A stretch of DNA of 64,000 bases from Cymbomonas tetramitiformis (Eukaryota; Chlorophyta; Pyramimonadophyceae; Pyramimonadales; Pyramimonadaceae): assembly GCA_001247695.2 (NCBI GenBank), contig LGRX02027802.1:1-64000 (forward strand), in the 5' to 3' direction. Under the pieces are notes generated by a model. It made no database searches, was not told the DNA's origin, and saw only the letters and a program-made list of their open reading frames with translations. The position numbers and the translations under genes are program-made. How positions within the stretch are numbered: the stretch's first letter is position 1; the number at the start of each line of letters is the position of its first letter. Below are positions 21,701-31,798 of this stretch, one piece after another.

Positions 21701-24700
21701 CAACGGTCCTATAGCGTGTAGCTCCTTGGAAATATCCGGGTGGGAGATCCCGCGTGACTGGAGCGGACTTCCTCGCAGTGCTGATAGATGCGCTCAGTGG
21801 GCCCAACAGCGTTCGCGCCCGTCTCCAAACAACTGTCCTCCTCACGGGCATGAGAGCTCGCCTTATACCTTGATGCGATTGAGAGCATAGGGGAGTAGTA
21901 CAGCATGGTGGTGAGCGCAGGTGCCCTGGCAGCCGGTTGTGATTCTCCGGCACCACCACCCGGTATCGCCTCTCCGGCTCATCCACCCCCCCACCTGCAA
22001 CGCCATCGGACCACCACCTCAGCCACAGGCTGTTTGTTCCTGCAGCCAGGTCCCACCAAGTATCCTGACTGTTCGGGTCATTCACGACTGAGCATCAACT
22101 GAGACCTGGCAGAGCTTGACTGGACGGCGGGCCCACCTGCAGCAGCTTGTCGTAATAGCCTGAAATGTCGTCGGGAAGCGGGTACGGCGACACATACACA
22201 ATGTCGACATTTGGGTCCGCCTGTTAGTATCCACACACCTCCTCACTCGTCACCCAGCCAGTGCACCCCTGCAATCGTGCATCGGCGCACGCCTGCAACC
22301 CCTCACTTGGGTCACTGCGTGCCCGGCCCGGCCTTTGTGCAGCAACGGGCAGCTTCAGGACAAGAAAATGCAGGAACATTTTGGGAACGAGGGTGATGAG
22401 CCCATCACGGTAGGCTTAGGGGCGGAGCGGAATGTGGGGCCAGAGGGGGACTGACATACCAGGTCACAGAGGCGCGACATCTGCGAGTTCTGGCGCACTT
22501 GGAAATGGCTTGTGTTGAGGCGCAGATCCGTTGCCGCGGAGATACTGGGCAGATGGATGAGCACCCGCTCAGATTCTTGGATCTCATCCCACTCCTCCGC
22601 AAAGCGCTCCTGCCTCTGCGCAAATGCAAAGTCCCGCTCGAGCCTGGCACCCCGCAGTCCAACCAACGACTGAGCCCACGGAACCCAATGCAGCAAGCCG
22701 ATACTCAGTGCGCGTTGCTCCCAAAGAAAAAGAAGAAGACAAAACCACGCCCTTTGGGCGTATGAGCATATAATTTTCCCGGCCCTACTCTGGGCCGCGC
22801 GTTGCTCCCAACTTGGCATACGATGTGGCAAGGTTCAGGGCGCCTTAGCTCCGGGAGGGCAGGGAGGGAGTAGGAGTTGAGGGAGAGCAAGAAATGGGAA
22901 GATGGCGAAAGGCAGGGCGAGGGGTTAAAAAGAGGCCACAGCGGAGGAGGATGTCACCACATGGGGCTGGGAGGGAAGGACGCACTGCTTCCCGTTGACG
23001 GTTTGTATCCGCGCCTTCTTCTCGAGGTAGACGCGGAACCAGCGCTGAATGGGGATCACTGCGGTGGCCGCGAGTACGGCGTACTTCTTGTTCTGCCGCG
23101 TGACGTGCCCGCGCGCGTGACGCTGGATGGTGATAGCAGCCTGTGCCTTGCCGTCAGGGCCGAGGTAGCGGCGCCCGGGCTGCTGGATCAGGTTGGATAC
23201 TGCCTCAATGTTCTTCACACAACTGAGCAACTTATTTGCAGGCGCTGGCGCGCCCTGCGGGTGCTCTCGTGCCAGGTCAGCCAGCGCCTTGCCATCGATC
23301 ACCGCCAGAGGGATCGCATACTGCCAGCAACAGCACAACCTCTCAATACCAACACTGCCGCTGCAAGCATTTTGCATATAGGCAGGAATCGATGCAAGCC
23401 AGAGCCCTTCAGGCGTGCACAGGCATGCGATGCCCCAGTCGCACCCCTGAAGGTGTGTCAAGCTGCGTAACACCCAAGCAAGAAGCTGTGTACCACCCCT
23501 GAAAAGGTCTTTTAGCGGGCTCACCTTGCGGCAGATGGTTTCAATATCAAGTAGGAGATCGGTGATGCCGACCCAGAGCTCCACATACGCGCGCTTGAAG
23601 GAGCTGAACTCAGGAGTTGAGTCCAGCGTGGCGCCGCGCCGGATAAGAATCTCGTGCAAGCTGAAGTTGTCGAGCAGCTCCTCGTACTGCCGCTGTTGAG
23701 GCTTGTCAGCCTCGGTGCTCTCCGGCATCCTGGCGGCCCGCACCTCCAGTTTGTGAGAGAAAGAGGGAGGCGGTGTAAGGTCAACCAGCAAGCAGCAGAG
23801 TGTTCAGATTGTTGAGATGAAGGAAACAGGGAAAGCTGTCTGCCCGACGGCGCAGCCCCGGTCCAGCTGCCCTCACAGTACACCCTCCGAGCAGCATGGA
23901 TGAGAGGCCCAGCATACCTCGCGGCCCCTTTCTCCTCCTCTGCCGGCTCCTTCTGGTAGATGACTGTTCCGTCCGGCTTGAACAATTTCTATAAAGCACA
24001 CCCTCGCAGCCCGGTGCTCACGCATGAGCACGGGAACAGGCCAGGACCAGGGGAACCAGGGGAATGCCCCCGGCAGAGGCGCTCGCTCAACATATCGCTG
24101 CGCACGCATAGGGGGGCTCCACGTAGCGCACGCATAGGGGGGGCTCCACGTAGCGCACGCATAAGGGGGGCTCCACGTAGCGCACGCATAGGGGGGGCTC
24201 CACGTAGCGCACGCATAGGGGGGGCTCCACGTAGCGCACGCATAGGGCAGCTCCACGTAGCGGTTCCAAAAACCGACGGCTCCGCAACAGCCTCCACACA
24301 AGGTGCGCTTAAGGTCGGCCGGGCTCCAGTTCCACGGCACAGCCGCGTTGTGCAAGATGAGCACTGAGGCGCGGGCTCGCAGTGCGCTGCGCACCGGTTT
24401 GAGAAGTGGAGCCCTTGGCGGCTTCCCGGCTTTTGGCGGTGACTTTGGAGCGTCCATGGCATCCTCGAAGAAGTCGGCGCCAACGATTTGCTCCGTCGTG
24501 GCGAAGGCATCTGTGTTTGTCTGTGGAGAGCCCCTCGCAGCCCTCAGAAGTGACGATGACCCGGTTTGTGAAGCCCTTCCGGATCTCATACCAGTTTCGA
24601 GCAGAGCTGGCTACTCTTCACACCACAGGGATAGCTGCTACCCACTTAACCAAAAAAGGCACTTCCTTCCACCAACAATCAGGCTTGAGTACTGCATATA

Positions 24701-27700
24701 TATCCTTCACGCGGATCCCTCTTCCAGACCGCCCACCACTAACACGTCAAGCATTCCAGTTGACAGCAAGGCCCCAGTGCCACTCAACGGGAACCTTTCC
24801 CCACAGGGTTTGCATAAGACCTCCGAATCAGTCTCCTGGCTGTGCTCAACCCGTTGAATCTTGAATCTGAGAGGGAAAGTATACGCCAGAATACATGCAA
24901 GAGGAAGTCCCCGCCAGGAAGAAACCACAACAACTTTACATCACTCATCGTCGCCATCCAAGCAGGAATGAACATCCGCAGGGTTCAACGCCTGGATCGA
25001 CGGTTCCGGCTTTATCTATCAGCGTTACACATTCCTTAACATGTCACCCGTTTTTGTGGTTGCTGAACACAAACACTTCCATCAGGCAAACATCGCCGTT
25101 CACAACAAGCCCCGCATTCACGTGCGTCACTCCAAACACATGGCCTCAATCAGGCTTTCCTACACGCTTTTGATACGCAGAGCCCAGACCTCAGGCCCAA
25201 GCAGATGAGCAAGGTGTCTCCGCCAAAAACAAACATTGAAGGCATCACAAACGCTTTCTGCGGTATCCCTTCCGCACCATCTGATCCGAAAAGCAAGGAA
25301 AATATTACAAACCAAGTCCTGATCAATGATGTGACTCTCAGCGAGCCTATGAAGCTGGCTCGTGATATCACGCCAGAAGGCGCCAAATAAAGCGTTCTTC
25401 CAACGTGTTTGAAATAAATCCCCGACGTGGCAGATTCAGACCTATGGACAGTCTTCTATGTCTAAAATATTGAATGAAAGCAAGGCATCGTGGTATCTGC
25501 AGATATATTAGTGAAGCCCAAAAATCGCTTTGGGAAAAATTGCATGCGTGTACAAAAAGTAGAATCTGAGGCACTACGCACCCTCGTGAGCAGGTCGAGC
25601 CTGAGATTGTTAACGTTATAGCCGATGAGGTCTGTGGTGGCGATGTCTCCACGGTCGTGGGCCTCCCTAGGGGAATGCAATTCTGCACCGCCAGCCGCCA
25701 GAGGTGCACCACCGTACGCCAGGGTGGAGGTCATGTCGATGTGATTTGGCAGGAGGCCGCGATTGATTAGATTGAGCACCCCATGTTTCATGTCCTCGGG
25801 CACCAGTGGTGGGGGGTCCGCATAGGGGTCCTCGCGGATATGCTGCAGAAAGTAAGACCAGCCTCGCCTTAATCAAAACCAAGGGACAAGATATGCACTG
25901 CATAAAAGAAGAGAAGCATGGGAGGAAAAGCATGCAATAGCAGGGTGAGGCAGTAACACGGTACCATAGAATAGGATAAGGCGCGCTAATCAAGGGCAAC
26001 CAACCAACAACCCAGTGGATGAGACACGGATGTGATAGCAGGGGGCTGTGACACTTAAGCACACCGAATGCCGTGAAACACACGAATCAAAGCCTGCCAC
26101 CACCCCGCTGGATGAGAGAAGCATGCATGAACAGGGGGGGGTCGTAACCAGATACCGCAAACGGAACGGTATAAGGCACGCCAACGGAGCCAGCCCGCCA
26201 CCACCCCAGTGCACGTGAGAAGCGTGCACGCATAGGGCCAGGACAAGACGACGTAGCATACACAAGTGATCAGAAAGTGTGGAGCCCTCGGGGATCTATC
26301 CACGGCAGATCCTCCAAAGAATGAAACATGGTGGTGCTCTGGCCCAAATCAAGTTCAAAGTGGTTCAAAGGGGAAAGTAGATGCATTGGGGGCACTCCTC
26401 GCACATAAACTGAACAGCATGAGCCGACCGAGGCTATACCACCACCACCACCACCACAGTGCACAAACGTAGGATGCACGATATGGGTCAATGGGGCCGT
26501 GACAAAATACAGCTCTTAGTGAAGTGAGGAGCGCCCAAAGACAAACAACACATCGAACAAATCACAGCGAGAGCTTGCTCGCTGACCATTCACTCACGCA
26601 AGACCTTTATTCAAAATTTAATCGTGCAGGCAGGTTACATGGGAGTATATACCGGGGCACTCTGCCCTGTACGCAAAGCTCACCTTCGGGATAATTGTGC
26701 CGGCCTTAATGGTGATCGCCGAAACGGGTTTTTGCGGTTTATTCTCCGCACCCCCGTGCTTGCCGCAAGACCGTGCGTTGTCACCCTTCGAAGGAGACGG
26801 AATCCCGTGCTTCTCTGCGAGCTGTGCTCGCCCCTGTTCAAGCCCACACACAACCAGCCTTGGACACGGATGTCTCACTGGAAAGGCCAGATTCAAGCCA
26901 CGTCAGCTCGAGAAGGGAAAACCTTTTGCTGTTGCCTCGAGTATCCTGATTCGAGCAACACCAACAAAATACACAAAAAATGGAATTAAGCGCCCTGAAT
27001 CACAGGAATGCATATCTCCTAATGCCGTGCACAGATACTGTTGAGCACGTTATGTGTGAAAGCACGAGAGGTGAGCGTGTGCAGCCAGTCTAGTCTGAGA
27101 CAGTCAGAGAGTGTGCAGCCAGTCTAGTCTGAGACAGTCAGAGAGTGTGCAGCCAGTCTAGTCTGAGACAGTCAGAGAGTGTGCAGCGCAAGGACTCCCC
27201 GAAAGCGAAGAAGCGAGAAACTGCGCACCGCATGCGTTGCTGGGTTGAATGGGATGAACTTCTTTTGCTGCAGGGAAGCACTCACCCCGGCAAACCCTGG
27301 CTTCAGAATCTCCATGAAGACAAGTTGCATCACCAGGAAGCCCGGATACAGTAGGTGCAAAACGTATTCAAGCGTGAGAGAATACCTCGTGCATACCTTG
27401 AATAGTCTGAGGCAAAAACGACCGTGGGCACACGTCGAGTCATGTAAGGCAAATTCAGAGCAGCTGGCATCTTGGAAGGTTGAAAGAAAAAAAAATCCAG
27501 ACAAGCTGCGCAGTGCATGGCAATTGTCTCTGAAGAGAGTGTGCTCTAGGTGCCTTCTTCCCAGCTGGAATCGAGGTTCGCAGCATTTGGGGACAGAATA
27601 TGATGGAAAGATGAAAGGGCAATCAGGGCAGGCGCCAATTTGATACCATGCGGTTGGTATAGGGCGTTACTTGGAACCTGGACACGTCCGACCACGACTT

Positions 27701-30586
27701 TCAACATAAAAACACGAGGCACCACAAAGATAGAAGCGCCAGGCTCCACACTCCAAGCAACCAGCCCGTGCACAACAGCCGACACAGACCCACACCAGTA
27801 TATGACGGGAACGTGACAAAAGTATTCCCTCGTCGACTCCGTCCGGTCCTCAGAGCCCCTATGTATTCCCCGTGGAAACTCCCGTCTGGTCCTCAGAGCC
27901 CCTATGTATTCCCCATCGACTCCGTCTGGTCCCTAAGAGCCCCTATGTATTCCCCCCGTCGACTCAAGTCTGGTCCTCAGAGGAGAGCCCCTATGTATTC
28001 CCCGTCGACTCCGTCTGGTCCTCAGAGCCCCTATATGTATTCCCTCGTCGACTCCGTCTGGTCCTCAGAGCCCCTATGTATTCCCCCCTCGACTCCGTCC
28101 TGGTCCTCAGAGCACCTAGTATTCCCCCTCGACTCCGTCTGGTCCTAAGAGCCTTATGTATTCCCCGTCGGCTCGTCTGGTCCTCAGAGCCCTATGTAAT
28201 TCCCCCTCGACTCCGTCTGGTCCTCAGAGCACCTATGTATTCCCCCTCGACTCCGTCTGGTCCTAAGAGCCTGTCCTTGTTCCCCCTCGACTCCGTCTGG
28301 TCGCAGAGCCCCTATGTATTCCCCGTTGACTCCGTCTGGTCCTCAGAGAGGCCCTATGCATTCCCACGTCGACTCCGTCCGGTCCTCAGAGCCCCTATGT
28401 ATTCCCCCGACTCCGTCTGGTCTCAGAGCCCTATGTATTCCGCTCGACTCCGTGGTCCTCAGAGCCCTATGTATTTCCCCGTCGACTCCGTCTGGTTCTC
28501 AGAGCCCTATGTATTCCCTCGTCGACTCCCGTCCGGTCCTCAGAGCCCTATGTATTCCCCACGTCGACTCCGTCCGGTCCTCAGAGCCTATGTATTCCCC
28601 GTGACTCCGTCTGGTCCTCAGAGCCCTATGTATTCCCCCCTCGACTCCGTCTGGTCACCAGAGCCCCTATGTATTCCCCCGTCGACTCCGTCTGGTTCTC
28701 AGAGCCCCTATGTATTCCCCCGTCGACTACGTCTGGTCCTCAGAGCCCCTATGTATTCCCCCCTCGACTCCGTCTGATCCCAAGAGCCCTATGTATGAAA
28801 TATGAGCCAGAGCGCGTTCTGGTGACGCGCCCCCCTGCGGGCTTGTATAGTTTGCATAATGTGCTTTTAAGCAACGGCAGCACGGAGGCAATAACGTACA
28901 CTGGATGACATAAGAAATGCTGGCCAAGGCCAGCCCACCAGTACCCCAGTGGATGAAGAATTTTGTGCGGAACAGCAAAGCATCCGTCAAGTAGGGGGGT
29001 GGGCGAGGCCCGGTGCACTGCTACACATGCAGATAACACAGACACACCTGTGGCAAATCTCACTAGGTTGAGATAGCTGAAGTGACGCGCAAGTGAAACC
29101 TTAACACGCATTAAACGTCTGTGCTGCAGTATGAAAACGGATCAGGATCGACCAAGTGGCAAAAGTTCCTTCGTGCACCGCTTTATCGCGACGCAACTGT
29201 TGTCGCCACGCAATTGGCTCCCCCCACCATATTGGGGCTATGTAACAGGCTGGAAACACTTGATGACAATACGTATCCCCAATACGAGGGCCTCGGACAC
29301 TCCTACCAGATAAGGGCTCGTGGGGATGGCTCCAAGTGCCGAGCTTTCGAGCGCCACTGCCACCGCATCACTTGCGCATGAAGGGCCCAGGCTGTCTGAA
29401 AGCGGTTTCGACGCGTCGAAGCCGCTTGCAGACAGTGTCTTCAGTGTGGAAAGTTTTCTATTCGCGTTTTTGGTGTTGATCTTCGATGCGGAGAGCGTGA
29501 ACAGGAGTGAAGCACGCGAGCACAGAATTCGACACACGTTCCCAAGCGAGTTGAAATTCGGAAGATGAAAGCAGGATGTTGCAAAACAAGCGACAAAGAG
29601 CAGAAAGAAAATTGTCAACAGAAATTCCAGAGACACTGGGGCGTGGTAATACTAAAATCGCGAAAAGAAGATTTCGAAAGGCCTTACGTACCATCCTTTG
29701 ACTCACATGATCCCGCTGAAGTTTTCTCGCGCCGGGCAGTGGGCGCCTGGACGATGACGTTGAGACAGAGCCCTGGTCATCCAACTTCTCATGCTGCATA
29801 ATGACCTGAAAGCCCACATCCGTCGCAGACGGTCTCCATAAGGCTTTTCAACGGAAAAGGTTTTAAGCCTTGCTAGAGATGCATTTCAAGTATCTCTTGT
29901 AGGAGTCGCTTTCCAAAGTCTCGTGTAGGAGTCGCTTTCCAAGTGTCTCGCCGCTCAAAAAGGAGAGAGTAGTACTCGTCAAGACAAACCTCCCGGCTGA
30001 GGGGGGATATGTTAGACTGCCTGAGATGTGCCTCCAAGTGGGTGGAGGCTAGGGCATTCTGAGATAGGGAGACTGGGGTCTTCTGAGACAAACCAACGGG
30101 GGTGGGGGTTCGGGTCATCCTGGGAAAGGCATCCAGGAAGAGGCTAAACTCTCGAAGGCGACAGCCTGAAGTGAAGTGGCAATGCATTGATTGTAGCGCG
30201 TGATTCGAAAAGCTATAGCATCGCACGCTAAAAATACGATATCAGAAATAGGTTACACACTGTTTTAAGAGACCAAACTGAAGCGTTATACTTGCATGGC
30301 CTCGAACTCTTATGCGAAAAGGTCACTATCAGCCAGGCTGGCGGGACAGGGTAGCATGCGCTGTCAGTGGCAGCACCTCTGATAGCTTCTCAGCTTTGTC
30401 GCGCAAGCTGAACTCTGCATTTGATAGCACGCTGTCGAGTTGAAACTGTGTTTCTAGAGCTGCAGACTCATCCTGCTGAGCGACAGCCTCCGCCTGAGCG
30501 TTCATCCCTTTGCGGATTTCCTTCAGGTCGCCAAGGGCCTGCAGGATGATTTTCCCCACGTCCATCGCTTGGTCGTACGACGACAT
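18796..30586 (-). CDS. IQCH-like protein (IQ motif, ATP-grasp-like C-terminal region), multi-exon
   Basis: Exon blocks read right to left from ATG 30586: 30586-~30330; possibly ~29835-29695 (donor GTACGTAAG); 26833-26684; 25842-25582; 24520-~24275; 23988-23918; 23743-23525; 23320-22986; 22643-22460; 22220-22137; 21994-21869; 21614-21461; 21028-20246; 19804-19552; 18892-18796. The last exon is not found. The N-terminus resembles the IQCH opening (V-G-K-I-I-L-Q...). The exon at 23.3 kb holds an IQ motif (IQRHARGHVTR) and a degenerate second one. The exon at 21.0-20.2 kb has an ATP-grasp-like core (W-I-L-K-I-D-D-E-x-N-G-R-G). The exon at 19.8 kb contains R-R-F-Y-V-M-N-D-F-I-S-H-x-N-L-A. IQCH is a calmodulin-binding protein family of ciliated cells. 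In exon 21994-21869 a G is missing near 21,920, breaking the frame; a second G may be missing in the G-run near 21,988. These look like base errors or early decay. Confidence 0.75.
19874..19992. repeat. 44-bp tandem repeat (about 2.7 copies)
   Basis: The unit CGACCTGTGGAGTACTAGGC plus 24 more bases repeats almost exactly. It lies in the intron between the last two large IQCH-like exons. Confidence 0.85.
21091..21236. repeat. 24-bp tandem repeat (about 6 copies) in an in-frame intron
   Basis: Units of GAGGTGAGACTCATCCACCT plus CAAG. The array lies in the 432-nt intron 21029-21460 of the IQCH-like gene. Intron and repeat unit are both multiples of three with no stop on the coding strand, so retained transcripts would add repeats of the type S-L-T-S-L-R-W-M. 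Confidence 0.9.
24101..24260. repeat. 26-28-bp tandem repeat (six units)
   Basis: Units of CGCACGCATAGGGGG(G)GCTCCACGTAG. The array starts immediately after the recognisable coding part of the 24.5-kb IQCH-like exon, so the donor of that exon lies in or beside the first unit. Confidence 0.9.
27077..27186. repeat. 34-bp tandem repeat (about 3 copies)
   Basis: GTGTGCAGCCAGTCTAGTCT plus 14 bases, nearly identical copies, in an upstream intron of the IQCH-like gene. Confidence 0.9.
27838..28795. repeat. ~38-40-bp minisatellite, about 25 copies
   Basis: Unit GTCGACTCCGTCTGGTCCTC followed by AGAGCCCCTATGTATTCCCC, with many small deletions and single-base changes between copies. It sits in an IQCH-like intron. 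Long frames across it are repeat artefacts because unit length drifts. Confidence 0.95.
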
Positions 30587-30608
30587 TATGAAATTAATCG
30601 GTAATAAT

Positions 30609-30926
30609 ATGGAGCGTTATCTATTCATCCGCTGTCTTGGAACTGGCAAGTATAACGCCCTGGTCATTCTCCCGAGTCAAGAATTCGTTCGGGTCATACT
30701 CCATTTCAAAGATGACTCACTGTCGCCTGCAGGGCGAGTCAGTGGTCTTCAAACTGCTGAAAAATGTTTATTCATTCATGATGCCCCGGCCTTAACGACA
30801 AGCTTTATGCAAGTGGTTCTTGAATGTCAAAGAGGAGACATCCGGTTGAAAGGTAAAATTTCTCATCGCACAGGGCAAGCTGCCATGCTTCGCGCCAGAT
30901 ACCCCGTGTACCAATTGAAATCTTGA
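30609..30926 (+). CDS. Small hypothetical protein (105 aa)
   Basis: ATG 30609 to TGA 30926, starting only 22 bp from the divergent start codon of the IQCH-like gene. The product begins M-E-R-Y-L-F-I-R-C and has mixed composition, no repeats and no membrane segment. I do not recognise it. Head-to-head spacing this tight would need a shared promoter; alternatively the frame is fortuitous within the IQCH-like 5' region. Confidence 0.3.
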   Translation: MERYLFIRCLGTGKYNALVILPSQEFVRVILHFKDDSLSPAGRVSGLQTAEKCLFIHDAPALTTSFMQVVLECQRGDIRLKGKISHRTGQAAMLRARYPVYQLKS

Positions 30927-31798
30927 TGCAGTGAATCGTTAAGTAGAGCAGAGCTACCCTATTGCTATATCATGTGTGAATGAACGCTGTGTCCACAGAG
31001 ATTCTCCTACAAACTATCCGAACAACAATAAATCAAGCAGCGGACGTGAGCGCATAATTCGCCTTCCTTCACTTGTTGTTGTTGTATGCTGAATGCTCCG
31101 CTAACTTTCTCGAGGTTATTTTCATCATCGATCATCATTATGTTCGATGTCGAATTGTCGATTGACGATCGTTACTGTATGTCATGCGCCTCCAATCGAA
31201 TCCAGTCGAGTGTTGTGAACAGACCGAGACCGAGTGCGAGACGCGAGAGAAGCCAGTCATCACGAAATTCACGATCGGCTCTTGTAAACTTGTCCCCTGC
31301 GCCGCGCCGCGCCGACCAAACCTTGAACGGTGAAGATCGATCAGATGTGACATTGAGTGATTGAGATTCCATAGCAGAATCTACAATATCAAATGTTGAT
31401 CGCCGATTCGTTTATTAATCGACTTTTGCACGGTGCAAAAGTTGAATGACAAATTGACAATAATAATCGCAATCGACTCACGAGACGACGACTCACGACT
31501 GCGACTCTCGACTGTTTCGGTGTTTGTGTTTCCTGTCCTCACGTGAGGTGTTCCTTGAGGGGTTTCTAATCCTACTACACACGGCAGCAATAGAGTATTG
31601 GCAGGCTGAAGTGATCGGAGTCTTTCGTTTGTGATACTCTATGTAAAAGAAGGAGTAAATTCGACGGTGTTTTCTCGCTCTGGGAAAATATTGGTAGAAT
31701 TTAAACGTAGTGTTTCATACACATCATCAAATGATTATGCGCTTGGTTGTCTTGAAGGTTCCGTGACAAGCACAGTTTCGTCGGCGGCACTCCGAAAA
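30927..31798. other. Upstream region of RPA43; no gene seen
   Basis: Intergenic sequence with CGATCATCATT and GATCG words; no TATA box or ordered repeat stands out. Presumed to hold the RPA43 promoter. Confidence 0.4.

Noticed and set aside
24406..24864. Plus-strand frames opposite IQCH-like exons
   Set aside because: Minus-strand exons have splice sites and family-like motifs; the plus frames have neither.
27768..28777. Long frames across the ~39-bp minisatellite
   Set aside because: Sequence is purely repetitive with drifting unit length; the block is intronic.
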